Numbered from the stretch's first letter, positions 16,695 through 27,188 are shown. The stretch: 64,000 bases of DNA from Nocardioides donggukensis (GCF_014842875.1 NZ_JACYXZ010000004.1:1-64000), one strand, 5' to 3'. Notes: generated by a model not told the origin, from the letters alone. Numbers and translations: made by a program.

Positions 16695-18674
16695 ATGACC
16701 ACACCGCACCGGCTCCTGCGCACTCCCCTGGGTCGCCTCGGCATCGGCGCCCTCTCCCTGCTCGCGCTCGGGGGCGCCTTCGCCGCCGGCCAGGCCTGGC
16801 CGGAGCAGGCCGCCACCTCGGGCCGCCTGCTCGCGGCCCCGCACCGGGATCCGATCCCCCCGGACGAGGGGTCCGGCCTGAGCCCGGCGGGCTCCTGCGA
16901 CCAGCTGCTCGACCACTACGTCGACCACAGCCTCGACCAGGTCACGCCCTGGGGCTGGGACCACGGGCCGTGGTACGGCGTGCGTCGCGACCTCGGCATG
17001 CTCGACGGGGTCACCGAGCTGAAGGCCGCCGACTCCGCGCGCGCGAGCGGTCCGGCCTCCCCGCAGTCGGTCACCTCGAGCCCCACCGGCACCAACGTGC
17101 AGGAGGCCGGCGTCGACGAGCCGGACGTCGTGAAGACGAACGGCACGCTGCTGGTCCGGCTCGACGGCGACGACCTCACGACGTACGACGTCAGCGGCGC
17201 GCGGGTGCGTGAGCTGAGCCGACTGGACCTGCCCGGCCGGCCCCGCGGTGACAGCGAGCTGCTGCTGGTCGGCAACGAGGTCGTGGTGCTGAGCCCCGGC
17301 GGCGTGCTGCCGGCCGACGACTCTCCTGCGACCCTGGTCCGCCGGGTCGACCTCTCCGACCCGGCCGAGCCCGAGCTCCTCGATGAGCAGGAGTACTCCG
17401 CCACCCTGCTCTCGGCCCGGGCCCACGGCACCACGATCCGGCTGGTGCTCGGCACCGGGCTGCCCGCGCTCGACTTCGTGCAGCCGGGCGGGCGGTTCGG
17501 GGAGCAGCAGGCGCTGCGGGCCAACCGGGAGGTGGTCCGGCGCAGCAGCATCGAGGACTGGCTGCTCTCGGTCCGCGACGACGGCGGCGAGCCCGGTCAG
17601 CTGGCCGGCTGCGAGGCCATGCACCTGCCGGAGGACTTCTCCGGCGCCGGCAGCGTGAGCGTCGTGGGCTACGACGTCTCCTCCCCGTCGTCCCGCGACG
17701 TGGTGGGGGTGGCCGCGCAGACCTCGACCGCCTACTCCGCCACCGACCGGCTCTACCTCGCCACGTGGGCGGGCTGGGGCGGCTGGGGCGGCGGCTGGGA
17801 CGGCTGGCCGGTCCCCGACCTCTGGGACCGCCCCTGCTGCCCGGGGATCGGCGGGCCGGTGGCCGAGCTCGGCGACGGGGTGAGCGACCTGCACGCGTTC
17901 GCGCTCTCCGGCACCGACGCCTCCTACGTCGGCTCCGGCGAGGTCGAGGGGGCGGTCGCGGACCGGTGGTCCATGGACTCCGCCGACGGGGTGCTCCGGG
18001 TCGCGGTCGGGCCGACGGCCGAGACCGGCAACTTCAACTCCGTGGTCACCTTCGCGGAGGAGGACGGAAGGCTCGTCGAGCGGGGCCGGGTCGACCGGCT
18101 CGGCGTCGACGAGGACATCAAGTCCGTCCGCTGGTTCGACGACCTGGCGATCGTGGTGACCTTCCGGCAGATCGACCCGCTGTACGCCATCGACCTCACC
18201 GACCCGCTGCGGCCGCGGCTGCTGGGCGAGCTCAAGATCCCGGGCTTCTCGGAGTACCTGCACCCGATCGGCGACGACCAGCTCCTCGGGCTGGGCACCG
18301 ACGCCGACCGCCGCGGCCGGTCGCGGGGCGGCCAGGCGGCGGTCTTCGACATCTCCGACCTGTCCGCCCCGGAGCGGGTCTCGCAGCTCGGCTACGGCCG
18401 CACCCGGACGGCGCTGGCCGCCCAGGACCCGCGCCAGTTCACCTGGCTCGCCGACCGGCGCACCGCCCTCACCGTGGTCTCGTCCTGGGGCGGGCGCGGC
18501 GGGGGCACCGGCTGGGTGTCGGTGCTGGAGGTCGGCCCCGCGGGCGGGCTGAGCAACACGATGGTGCGGGCGGCGTACGGCTCGGGCGACATCGGCAGCG
18601 TGCGGACGCTGCCCCTCCCCGACGGCCGGGTGGTCCTCTCCGCCGAGGGCGACGCCCGGTTCCTCACCTGGTGA
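16695..18674 (+). CDS. secreted beta-propeller domain protein
   Basis: A 659-residue protein. An N-terminal signal or anchor (about 14-33, GIGALSLLALGGAFAAG) is followed by a large extracellular domain of the Beta_propel family (secreted proteins with C-terminal beta-propeller). Family marks are TNVQEAGVDEPDVVKTNG near the start and repeated blades with DLSDPAEPELL, DLTDPLRPRLLG and DISDLSAPERV. There is a glycine/tryptophan-rich stretch (GWGGWGGGWDGW) around 360 and one CCPG pair. Function is unknown; the fold suggests ligand binding or scaffolding outside the cell. Confidence 0.85.
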   Translation: MTTPHRLLRTPLGRLGIGALSLLALGGAFAAGQAWPEQAATSGRLLAAPHRDPIPPDEGSGLSPAGSCDQLLDHYVDHSLDQVTPWGWDHGPWYGVRRDLGMLDGVTELKAADSARASGPASPQSVTSSPTGTNVQEAGVDEPDVVKTNGTLLVRLDGDDLTTYDVSGARVRELSRLDLPGRPRGDSELLLVGNEVVVLSPGGVLPADDSPATLVRRVDLSDPAEPELLDEQEYSATLLSARAHGTTIRLVLGTGLPALDFVQPGGRFGEQQALRANREVVRRSSIEDWLLSVRDDGGEPGQLAGCEAMHLPEDFSGAGSVSVVGYDVSSPSSRDVVGVAAQTSTAYSATDRLYLATWAGWGGWGGGWDGWPVPDLWDRPCCPGIGGPVAELGDGVSDLHAFALSGTDASYVGSGEVEGAVADRWSMDSADGVLRVAVGPTAETGNFNSVVTFAEEDGRLVERGRVDRLGVDEDIKSVRWFDDLAIVVTFRQIDPLYAIDLTDPLRPRLLGELKIPGFSEYLHPIGDDQLLGLGTDADRRGRSRGGQAAVFDISDLSAPERVSQLGYGRTRTALAAQDPRQFTWLADRRTALTVVSSWGGRGGGTGWVSVLEVGPAGGLSNTMVRAAYGSGDIGSVRTLPLPDGRVVLSAEGDARFLTW

Positions 18675-18690
18675 CCGGGGTGGGCGGGGG

Positions 18691-18696
18691 TACTTT
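18691..18696 (+). promoter_or_regulatory. -10 box of the DUF2277-sirtuin pair
   Basis: TACTTT, 7 nt before the ATG at 18704; a leaderless or 1-nt-leader transcript. Confidence 0.4.
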
Positions 18697-18703
18697 GGAC
18701 GGC

Positions 18704-18973
18704 ATGTGCCGCAACATCCGCCAGCTCCACAACTTCGAGCCGCCGGCCACCGGCGACGAGATCACCTCCGCAGCGCTGCAGTACGTCCGCAAGGTGAGCG
18801 GCTCGACCCGCCCCTCCCAGGCCAACCAGGCGGCGTTCGACCGGGCGGTCGCCGAGGTCGCCGAGGCGACCCGCACGCTGCTCGACCACCTGGTCACCAC
18901 GGCGCCGCCACGCGACCGCGAGGTCGAGGCGGCCAAGGCGCGGGCCCGGGCCGCCGTCCGGTACGGGACGTGA
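18704..18973 (+). CDS. DUF2277 family protein
   Basis: An 89-residue protein starting MCRNIRQLHNFEPPATGDEI, the near-invariant start of the DUF2277 family. The rest is helical (AALQYVRKVSG, then AFDRAVAEVAEATRTLLDHL). The conserved Cys2 and the early Asn-Ile-Arg look like a functional site, but no activity is known. The stop codon overlaps the GTG start of the sirtuin gene, so the two are likely co-translated. Confidence 0.9.
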   Translation: MCRNIRQLHNFEPPATGDEITSAALQYVRKVSGSTRPSQANQAAFDRAVAEVAEATRTLLDHLVTTAPPRDREVEAAKARARAAVRYGT

Positions 18974-19878
18974 CCCTGACCCCACCGGCACACCGGGTGC
19001 CGGAGCACCCCGTGCCGCGGGCCACCCCGGCGGCGACCGCCGGGCCGGCGCCGGTGGCCGAGAGCGCAGCGGCCGAGGTGCTGGCGTTCCTCGCCGACCG
19101 GCCGATGGTCCTGCTCACCGGGGCCGGGCTGTCCACCGACTCCGGGATCCCGGACTACCGCGGCCCGGACGCACCCCCGCGCACCCCGATGACCTACGCC
19201 GAGTTCGTCTCGGGGCCCGCCGCCCGGCAGCGCTACTGGGCCCGCAGCCACGTCGGCTGGACCCGCATGGGCGACGCCCGGCCGAACCCCGGTCACCACG
19301 CGGCCGCGGCGCTCGAGGTCCGCGGCCGGATCGACCTGCTGATCACCCAGAACGTCGACGGCCTGCACGAGGCCGCCGGCGCCGACGCCCTCGCCCTGCA
19401 CGGCCGGATCGCCGAGGTCGTCTGCCTCGGCTGCCGCGCGGTGTCCTCGCGGCGGGCACTGCAGGAGCGGCTGACCGACCTCAACCCCGGGTACGCCGCG
19501 GCGCACGGCGCGGCGCAGGTCCGCCCGGACGGGGACGTCGATCTCGACGACGTCGCCGGCTTCCGGGTGCCCGACTGCGACTGCGGCGGCGTGCTGAAGC
19601 CGCACGTGGTGTTCTTCGGGGAGAACGTGCCCGCTCCCCGGGTGCAGCGCTGCTACGACGCGGTGGAGGCGCTGGCCGACCGCGCCGGCGCGCTGGTGGT
19701 GGCGGGCTCGTCGCTGACGGTGATGTCCGGGCTGCGGTTCGTGAAGAGGGCGGCCCGGCTCGGCGTGCCCGTGGTGATCGCGAACCGCGGCGCCACCCGC
19801 GGCGACCCGCACGCGACGTACCGGCTCACCACCGGCTGCAGCGAGTTCCTCACCGCCCTCGCCGCCCACCCCGCCTGA
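18970..19878 (+). CDS. Sir2 family NAD-dependent protein deacylase
   Basis: A 302-residue sirtuin. The NAD-binding motif GAGLSTDSGIPDYRG is at 51-65, TQNVDGLH at 126-133, and the catalytic His at 144 (ALHGRI). Zinc ligands are C152 and C155 (CLGC) and then C203 and C205 in PDCDCGG, a CxC instead of the usual CxxC. The later motifs VVFFGENVP and VVAGSSLTV complete the fold. Sirtuins remove acetyl or longer acyl groups from lysines using NAD. The first 35 residues are an unstructured extension. GTG overlaps the DUF2277 stop. Confidence 0.92.
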   Translation: MTLTPPAHRVPEHPVPRATPAATAGPAPVAESAAAEVLAFLADRPMVLLTGAGLSTDSGIPDYRGPDAPPRTPMTYAEFVSGPAARQRYWARSHVGWTRMGDARPNPGHHAAAALEVRGRIDLLITQNVDGLHEAAGADALALHGRIAEVVCLGCRAVSSRRALQERLTDLNPGYAAAHGAAQVRPDGDVDLDDVAGFRVPDCDCGGVLKPHVVFFGENVPAPRVQRCYDAVEALADRAGALVVAGSSLTVMSGLRFVKRAARLGVPVVIANRGATRGDPHATYRLTTGCSEFLTALAAHPA

Positions 19879-19892
19879 CGCGGGGCGCCGGC

Positions 19893-20579
19893 TCAGGCGC
19901 GGGTGACGAAGATGTGGCCGGCCGCCTCGGGGACGATCTCGGCGGTCTCGCCGCCGGAGCCGACCAGCACGCCGTCGTCGGTGACGGCCACCATCACCGA
20001 CTTGCCGGGCAGGGCGCCGACCCGGCGGAGCGCGCCCATGAGGTGCTCGTCCTTCTGCATCTCCTCGGAGATCCTCCGCACGTGCACCAGGCCCTCCGCG
20101 CGCCCGGCGACCTCGGAGAGCTGCTCGACGCCGGACATGAACCGCTCCCCGACCTCGGACTCGCCCAGCTCGTCGAGGCCCGGGATCGGGTTCCCGTACG
20201 GCGACTCGGTGGGGTGGTCGAGCAGCTCGACCAGTCGACGCTCCACGGTCTCGGAGATCACGTGCTCCCACCGGCATGCCTCCGCGTGCACCAGCTCCCA
20301 GTCGAGGCCGATGACGTCGGTCAGGAGCCGCTCCGCGAGCCGGTGCTTGCGCATCACCCGGGTCGCGAGCCGCAGGCCCTCCGCGCTGAGCTGCAGGTGC
20401 CGGTCGCCCTCGACCGTGAGCAGGCCGTCGCGCTCCATGCGGGCCACGGTCTGCGAGACCGTCGGGCCGCTCTGGTGCAGCCGCTCCGCGATCCGGGCGC
20501 GCAGCGGGACGATGCCCTCCTCCTCGAGCTCGTAGATCGTGCGGAGGTACATCTCGGTGGTGTCGATCAGGTCGCTCAC
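19893..20579 (-). CDS. DtxR/IdeR-type metal-dependent repressor
   Basis: A 228-residue regulator. The winged helix-turn-helix (about 1-70) contains [27 protein letters not shown]. The dimerisation and metal-binding domain has [23 protein letters not shown], with the Cys, Glu and His positions of DtxR/IdeR. The C-terminal SH3-like FeoA domain begins near 150. Such proteins repress iron uptake or manganese genes when loaded with Fe2+ or Mn2+. GTG at 20579 is chosen since TAAGAA lies 7 nt upstream; an upstream start would add six residues. It is divergent from phrB. Confidence 0.9.
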   Translation of the reverse strand: MSDLIDTTEMYLRTIYELEEEGIVPLRARIAERLHQSGPTVSQTVARMERDGLLTVEGDRHLQLSAEGLRLATRVMRKHRLAERLLTDVIGLDWELVHAEACRWEHVISETVERRLVELLDHPTESPYGNPIPGLDELGESEVGERFMSGVEQLSEVAGRAEGLVHVRRISEEMQKDEHLMGALRRVGALPGKSVMVAVTDDGVLVGSGGETAEIVPEAAGHIFVTRA

Positions 20580-20626
20580 CGCGCCATTCTTACGCATCGT
20601 TGGTGCCGCTGGCAGAGTGGACGTCG

Positions 20627-22006
20627 ATGACCCCGCCGACCCGCACCGTGATGTGGTTCCGCCGCGACCTGCGGCTGGCCGACAACCCCGCCCTCCTCGA
20701 CGCCTGCGCCGCCGACGGCGTGCTGCCGCTGTACGTGCTCGACCCGGCCCTGTGGGACCCCGCCGGGCCGAGCCGGCGCGGCTACCTCGCCGCCTCGCTC
20801 CGGTCGCTGGACGCGGCGTTCCGGCAGCGGCAGACCCGGCTCAGCGTCCTGCGTGGCGACCCGGTCCGGCAGGTGCTCCGCGCCGCCCGGGCGGTGCGGG
20901 CCGAGCGGGTGCACGTCGCCGCCGACTTCGGGCCCTACGGCAGCCGACGCGACCGCGCGGTCGCCGAGGCGCTGGCCGAGCACGACATCGAGCTGGTGCG
21001 CACCGGGTCGCCCTACGCGGTCGCCCCCGGCCGGGTGCGCAACGGCTCGGGCGACCCCTACAAGGTCTACACGCCGTTCTCCAAGGCCTGGTCCGAGCAC
21101 GGCTGGCGGGACCCGGTCGAGGCCCCCACCGGGGTCGGCTGGCTGGGCCCGGAGGACCTGGCGCAGGGGCCGCAGGGGGTCGAGGGGGTCGAGATCCCCG
21201 ACCCGGCCCTGCCGGAGGGGCTCACGCTCCCCGAGGCCGGCGAGCGGGCCGCCCGGTCCCGCTGGCAGGAGTACCTCGACGAGGGGCTCGCCGACTACCG
21301 CGACCACCGCGACCGGCCCGACCTCGACGCCACCTCGCACATGTCCGTGCACCTGAAGTGGGGCGAGATCCATCCCCGCACGATGCTGGCCGACCTGCGC
21401 GACCGCGGCGGCCCCGGCACCGCGACGTACCGCAAGGAGCTGGCCTGGCGCGAGTTCTACGCCGACGTGCTGCACCACCGGCCCGAGACCGCACGGGAGT
21501 ACCTCCGCCCGGAGTTCGCGGCCATGGAGTACGACGAGCCCGGCGCCGCGCTCACGGCCTGGCAGGAGGGCCGGACCGGCTACCCGGTCGTCGACGCCGG
21601 CATGCGCCAGCTGCGGGCCACCGGCTGGATGCACAACCGGGTCCGGATGATCGTGGCCAGCTTCCTGGTCAAGGACCTGCACGTGGAGTGGCAGCACGGC
21701 GCCCGGCACTTCATGCACTGGCTGGTCGACGGCGACCTCGCCTCCAACCAGCACGGCTGGCAGTGGGTGGCGGGCTCCGGCACCGACGCGTCGCCGTACT
21801 TCCGGGTCTTCAACCCGACCACGCAGGGCCGCAAGTTCGACCCCGACGGCGTCTACGTCCGCCGCTGGCTGCCGGAGCTCGCCGACCTCGGCCCCGACGT
21901 GGACCCGCACGAGCCCGGCGACGTGCCGGGATATCCTGCCCCGATCATCGACCACGCCACCGAACGGCGCGAGGCCCTCGCCCGCCTGGAGAAGATCAAG
22001 CAATGA
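20627..22006 (+). CDS. phrB: deoxyribodipyrimidine photolyase
   Basis: A 459-residue photolyase/cryptochrome protein. The N-terminal alpha/beta domain starts [17 protein letters not shown]. The FAD-binding helical domain contains [27 protein letters not shown] and the highly conserved [40 protein letters not shown] and SPYFRVFNP blocks. It repairs cyclobutane pyrimidine dimers with blue light, using FADH-. All core residues of class I CPD photolyases are visible. It is probably transcribed with the next gene, whose ATG overlaps its stop (ATGA). Confidence 0.95.
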   Translation: MTPPTRTVMWFRRDLRLADNPALLDACAADGVLPLYVLDPALWDPAGPSRRGYLAASLRSLDAAFRQRQTRLSVLRGDPVRQVLRAARAVRAERVHVAADFGPYGSRRDRAVAEALAEHDIELVRTGSPYAVAPGRVRNGSGDPYKVYTPFSKAWSEHGWRDPVEAPTGVGWLGPEDLAQGPQGVEGVEIPDPALPEGLTLPEAGERAARSRWQEYLDEGLADYRDHRDRPDLDATSHMSVHLKWGEIHPRTMLADLRDRGGPGTATYRKELAWREFYADVLHHRPETAREYLRPEFAAMEYDEPGAALTAWQEGRTGYPVVDAGMRQLRATGWMHNRVRMIVASFLVKDLHVEWQHGARHFMHWLVDGDLASNQHGWQWVAGSGTDASPYFRVFNPTTQGRKFDPDGVYVRRWLPELADLGPDVDPHEPGDVPGYPAPIIDHATERREALARLEKIKQ

Positions 22007-22839
22007 CGCGCTTCCCCGCCACCTCCCTCACCGTCTCCGAGCGGTTCTGCGGCCCACCGGACTCCGGCAACGGCGGCTGGACGGCGGGCGCCCTGGCCGG
22101 GCTCGCCGCGGCCACGCCGGAGGACCGCTGCCGGGCCTGGCCGACGATCGAGGCGACCCTGCGGATGCCGCCGCCGCTGGGGACGCCGCTGTCGGTCTCG
22201 CACCCGGACACCGCCGCCCCCGACGCGGCACCTGACTCGGCCGACACCGCCGCTCGGGCCCCGGGTGCGCGGCTGCACCGCGGCGAGGACCTGGTCGCGG
22301 AGGTGCGGGTGGTCGAGGAGGAGATCGCCCCGGTCGAGCCGGTGTCGGCCGAGGAGGCCCGGGCCGCGGTGGCGGGGTACCCGGGGCTGCGCTCGCACCC
22401 GTTCCCGACCTGCTTCGTGTGCGGGACCGCCCGCGAGGAGGGGGACGGTCTGCGGATCTTCCCCGGACCGGTCGCGCCGGCGGCCGACGGCTCGGTGCGG
22501 GTGGCGGCGCCCTGGACACCGCACCCGAGCACCGGCGAGGACTTCCACGAGTACGTCGACGAGGTGCCGCGGGCCAGCCTCGCGGTGACCTGGGCGGCGC
22601 TGGACTGCACCGGGGGCTGGGCCGGGGACCTCGAGGAGCGGCTGATGGTGCTGGGCCGGATGACGGCGGAGGTGGACGACCTGCCGGTCATCGGGGAGCC
22701 GCACGTCGTGGTCGGGCAGCGGCTCGGCTCGCAGGGCCGCAAGACCTTTACCGCGACCACCCTCTACGACGCCGACGACCGGGTCGTGGGCCGGGCCCGG
22801 CAGATCTGGATCGCGATCGACCCCACGACTTTCGGTTGA
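22003..22839 (+). CDS. hypothetical hotdog/thioesterase-like protein
   Basis: A 278-residue soluble protein. The central PTCFVCGTAREEGDGLRIFPG block resembles the CxxC region of a family of thioesterase-like (double-hotdog) proteins common in actinobacteria. C-terminal motifs WAALDCTGGWAG and VIGEPHVVVGQRL support a two-hotdog layout. There is an acidic Pro/Ala/Asp-rich insert at 65-90. The two Cys could bind a metal. The substrate is unknown. It is coupled to phrB by an ATGA overlap, but the functional link is obscure. Confidence 0.6.
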   Translation: MTRFPATSLTVSERFCGPPDSGNGGWTAGALAGLAAATPEDRCRAWPTIEATLRMPPPLGTPLSVSHPDTAAPDAAPDSADTAARAPGARLHRGEDLVAEVRVVEEEIAPVEPVSAEEARAAVAGYPGLRSHPFPTCFVCGTAREEGDGLRIFPGPVAPAADGSVRVAAPWTPHPSTGEDFHEYVDEVPRASLAVTWAALDCTGGWAGDLEERLMVLGRMTAEVDDLPVIGEPHVVVGQRLGSQGRKTFTATTLYDADDRVVGRARQIWIAIDPTTFG

Positions 22840-22857
22840 GCGGCCGCTTCTGGAACC

Positions 22858-24541
<1,684 letters not shown>

Positions 24542-24555
<14 letters not shown>

Positions 24556-24686
24556 GTGTCGGCCTCACACCCCTCGACCCGTCGTGAGTGTCGGCCTCAC
24601 ACCCCTCGACCCGTCGTGAGTGTCGGGCCGGCCCCGACACAAGCGACGGGTCGGCGGTGCGGGGGGCGACACAAGCGACGGGTCGG
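24542..24686. repeat. five copies of the 21-bp element, 3 forward and 2 inverted
   Basis: Copies on the plus strand (core CGACCCGTCGTGAGTGTCGG) lie at 24542-24562, 24574-24594 and 24606-24626. Inverted copies (core CGACACAAGCGACGGGTCGG) lie at 24634-24654 and 24666-24686. Within each orientation the period is exactly 32 bp. The spacers of the first set are identical (CCTCACACCCC). The array fills the gap between the convergent GH13 and marR genes, each set pointing with its own gene. The GH13 stop TGA is part of copy 1. Confidence 0.92.
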
Positions 24687-24704
24687 CGGGTCAGCGGTCG
24701 GGGG

Positions 24705-25157
24705 TCAGCGGTCGAGATCGCGGTTGTAGCGGGTCATCGCGGCGACGAGGGCCGAGAGCTCGTCGTCGCTCCACCCGGCCAGCCGGTCGACGTACGTCGC
24801 ACGACGGGTCTCGGCGACCACCCGCAACCGGCGTCGGCCGGCCTCGGTGAGCGCCAGCTGGCGGGCGCGCCCGTCGGTGGGGTCCGCCAGCCGCTCGACG
24901 AGGCCGAGGTCGAGCAGCTGCTGCACCGACCGGGACACGGCGCCCTTGTCCGCCTGCAGCGAGCCCGCCAGGTCGACCTGACGGCACGAGCCCCCGTCGA
25001 GCAGCGACTGCAGGACGACGTACCCGATCGCCGGCAGCGAGGGGTCGATCGCGGTCGCCCGCTCCTGCACCGAGCGGCGCATGCGCCGACCCGCCACCCG
25101 CATCTGCTCCTCCAGCCGCGCCAGCACGGCGGGGTCCCCAGCGGCTGCGGCTCTCAT
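24705..25157 (-). CDS. MarR-family transcriptional regulator
   Basis: A 150-residue winged helix-turn-helix protein. The recognition region reads CRQVDLAGSLQADKGAVSRSVQQLLDLGLVERLADPTDGRARQ, with the wing DPTDGRAR typical of MarR. It most likely represses the drug-efflux gene in front of it and itself. The ATG overlaps the stop of the transporter gene (ATGA), so both come from one mRNA, and the palindrome at 26811-26831 is the probable operator. The ligand is not predictable. Confidence 0.92.
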   Translation of the reverse strand: MRAAAAGDPAVLARLEEQMRVAGRRMRRSVQERATAIDPSLPAIGYVVLQSLLDGGSCRQVDLAGSLQADKGAVSRSVQQLLDLGLVERLADPTDGRARQLALTEAGRRRLRVVAETRRATYVDRLAGWSDDELSALVAAMTRYNRDLDR

Positions 25158-26776
25158 GCCCGCCGCGCCTCCGGGTCGGGCGCCACGTCGTCGATCGACG
25201 TCCGCAGCGGCACCTCCTCGATCAGCACCACGCAGACCAGCGCGACGACCGCGAAGGGGACGGCGACCAGGAAGAGGTGACCGGTGGCGTCACCGTAGGC
25301 GGCCTCGAAGACCGCACGCACCGGGCCCGGCAGCGCGCCCATATCGGGGATCGAGCCGCTGCCACCGCCGCCGGAGACGCCGAGCCGGGCCAGACCGGTC
25401 GCGACGCTGTCCGAGGCCTGGTGGGCCAGGATCGCGCCCAGCACCGAGACGCCGATAGAGCCACCCATAGAGCGGAAGAAGGCGACGACCGAGCTGGCCG
25501 CCCCCATGTCGCGCTGGGCGGTGTTGTTCTGGACGGCCAGGATCAGGTTCTGAATGCTCATGCCCAGGCCGACGCCCAGCACCGCCATGAAGAGCCCCAC
25601 CGCCACCAGTGAGGTCGTGGCGTCGATCGTGCCGAGGAGCGCGAGACCGACGACGACCAGCACCAGCCCGACGACGAGGTACTTCTTCCAGAAGCCGTGG
25701 GTGGTGATCCGTCGCCCGGAGACGATGCTCGACACGAGCAGGCCACCGACCATGGCGATCGACATCAGGCCGGCCTGGGTCGGGGTCATGCCGCGGGCGA
25801 TCTGGAAGTACTGCGAGAGGTACACCGTCGACCCGAACATCGCCAGGCCCACCATCACCGAGGCCAGGGTCGCCAGCCGGGTGGTCCGGTCGGCGAAGAG
25901 ACGCAGCGGGATCACCGGCTCCTCGGCGACCCGCGCCTCGACGTACACCGCGGCCACGAGCATGAGCACACCGCCCGCGACGGCGGCGGCTGTCACCCAC
26001 GAGAGCCACGGGAACTGGTTGCCGGCCAGCGAGACCCAGGCCAGCAGCACCGAGACGCCTCCGGTCAGCAGCAGCGCGCCCAGGTAGTCGATCCGGACGT
26101 CGCGTCGTACGACGGGCAGGTGCAACGTCCTCTGCAGGACGACGAGCGCGACCACCGCGATCGGGATCGCGAGGAAGAAGGTCCAGCGCCAGCCGAGGCC
26201 GGGAGTGTCGACGATGACGCCGCCGATGAGCGGGCCGCTGACGGTGGCCATGGCGAAGACGGCGCCGATGTAGCCGGCGTACCGGCCGCGCTCCCGGGGG
26301 GAGACCATCGAGGCGATCACCACTTGGACCAGCGCGGTGATCCCGCCGACGCCCAGGCCCTGGACGGCGCGGGCGCCGATCAGGGCCTCCATGCTGGGGG
26401 CGAAGCCGGCCGCGAGCGAGCCGAGGACGTAGATGCCGAGCGAGGTCTGCACCAGCATCTTCTTGCTGAACAGGTCCGCCAGCTTGCCCCAGATCGGAGT
26501 GGAGGCGGTCATGGTGAGCAGCGTCGCCACGACCACCCACGTGTACCCGGAGGCGCTGCCGTCGAGATCGGCGACGATCCGCGGCAGGGCGTTGGTGACC
26601 ACGGTCGAGGAGAGCATCGCGACGAACAGGGCGAGCAGCAGGCCGGACAGCGCCTCGAGCACCTCGCGGTGGGTCATGGGGGCGCCCGGATCCGACGGCC
26701 GGGCCGGGGCGGCGGCCGGGGCGGCGGATGTGGCGGCAGGCGGGGTCGGGCCTGGAGCGGAGCTGGTCGCGGACAC
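25154..26776 (-). CDS. MFS drug efflux transporter, DHA2 (EmrB/QacA) type
   Basis: A 540-residue integral membrane protein with about 14 hydrophobic helices. MFS motifs are visible: LADLFSKKMLVQTSL (motif A variant), RAVQGLGVGGI (motif B) and the antiporter motif region AMATVSGPLIGGVIVD (motif C). Its closest general type is the proton-driven DHA2 multidrug exporter. The first 33 residues are an Ala/Pro-rich cytoplasmic extension. A Gly-rich loop near 470 lies between the last helices. The GTG at 26776 has a GAAGGA ribosome site. It is the first gene of a two-gene operon with the MarR regulator. Confidence 0.93.
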   Translation of the reverse strand: MSATSSAPGPTPPAATSAAPAAAPARPSDPGAPMTHREVLEALSGLLLALFVAMLSSTVVTNALPRIVADLDGSASGYTWVVVATLLTMTASTPIWGKLADLFSKKMLVQTSLGIYVLGSLAAGFAPSMEALIGARAVQGLGVGGITALVQVVIASMVSPRERGRYAGYIGAVFAMATVSGPLIGGVIVDTPGLGWRWTFFLAIPIAVVALVVLQRTLHLPVVRRDVRIDYLGALLLTGGVSVLLAWVSLAGNQFPWLSWVTAAAVAGGVLMLVAAVYVEARVAEEPVIPLRLFADRTTRLATLASVMVGLAMFGSTVYLSQYFQIARGMTPTQAGLMSIAMVGGLLVSSIVSGRRITTHGFWKKYLVVGLVLVVVGLALLGTIDATTSLVAVGLFMAVLGVGLGMSIQNLILAVQNNTAQRDMGAASSVVAFFRSMGGSIGVSVLGAILAHQASDSVATGLARLGVSGGGGSGSIPDMGALPGPVRAVFEAAYGDATGHLFLVAVPFAVVALVCVVLIEEVPLRTSIDDVAPDPEARRA

Positions 26777-26810
26777 GGGTTCCTTCGGCGGTGAGATTGA
26801 TTGCGCATGC

Positions 26811-26831
26811 CAACCTTCTCAAAGAAGGTTG
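26811..26831 (-). promoter_or_regulatory. palindromic operator of the MFS-marR operon
   Basis: CAACCTTCT-CAA-AGAAGGTTG is a perfect 9-bp inverted repeat with a 3-nt centre, about 35-55 bp upstream of the transporter start. Size and position suit a MarR dimer site. Confidence 0.7.
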
Positions 26832-26890
26832 TCTTTTGCAACTACTGGGTCCCGCCCAGAAACAGGGTGGCCCGGCCGGCGTCGGCGACG

Positions 26891-26896
26891 TAGCGT
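26891..26896 (+). promoter_or_regulatory. -10 box of the small RNA transcript
   Basis: TAGCGT; predicted +1 near 26902-26903, a few bases before a perfect extended Shine-Dalgarno. The -35 region is not recognisable. Confidence 0.4.
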
Positions 26897-26928
26897 GGTG
26901 GCACACGGGAAAGGAGGTGGTCCGAACA

Positions 26929-26967
26929 GTGAATTCTTTCGGGACTCGTGAGGTGGCTGCCCGCTAG
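26929..26967 (+). CDS. 12-codon leader ORF
   Basis: GTG start followed by NSFGTREVAAR and TAG. Upstream, AAAGGAGGTG (26910-26919) matches the 3' end of 16S rRNA over 10 bases, by far the strongest ribosome site in the window, with a 9-nt spacing. The ORF ends 57 nt before the main stem. A strong site on so short an ORF suggests a regulatory peptide or a ribosome-capturing leader. I have the impression that a similar sequence exists in other actinobacteria, but cannot verify it. Confidence 0.5.
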   Translation: MNSFGTREVAAR

Positions 26968-27124
26968 CAGCACGCTGCCCTCGCTTGCGGCACGCGCTGT
27001 GAGCGAATCCACCGGCAGTCACCCGACCCGCAGGCGCTCCGGATCTCGTCCCCCGGAGGCGCGCCACCGAGGCGCACGCCTGCGGGTCGCCCCATTTCCC
27101 GCAGTACGCCCCCCCCCCGGCCGC

Positions 27125-27188
27125 GATAGTCCCGGACGTTCGGACCCCCGACACGCCGCCCACAGGGGCTCGAACGTCCGGGACTATC
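27125..27188. terminator. 18-bp inverted repeat, GATAGTCC family
   Basis: Left arm GATAGTCCCGGACGTTCG (27125-27142) pairs with 27171-27188. Pairing extends inward with one mismatch through CCCC/GGGG. The outer GATAGTCC/GGACTATC is shared with the repeats at 6024 and 33566, while inner bases differ with matching changes in both arms. It lies at the 3' end of both the RNA candidate and pdxH. Confidence 0.8.

Larger units (their letters stand above)
26903..27188 (+). ncRNA. candidate structured RNA with leader ORF
   Basis: This stretch lies in a 408-bp gap without a normal gene. It contains a perfect extended Shine-Dalgarno, a 12-codon ORF, and then a long structured part. GACCCGCAGGCG at 27025-27036 pairs perfectly with 27077-27088 (12 bp). 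Inside it CTCCGG/CCGGAG (27037-27042 with 27053-27058) and GCGC/GCGC form further stems, making a branched junction. A run of 10 C at 27109-27118 and the inverted repeat at 27125-27188 follow as a probable terminator. It could be a leaderpeptide-regulated sRNA or a small mRNA. I do not recognise a named family with certainty. Confidence 0.55.

Noticed and set aside
26903..27188. 6C RNA or 6S RNA
   Set aside because: The ten-C run and structure recalled the actinobacterial 6C RNA, but there are not two C-rich hairpin loops; the shape also does not fit the single long bulged rod of 6S RNA.
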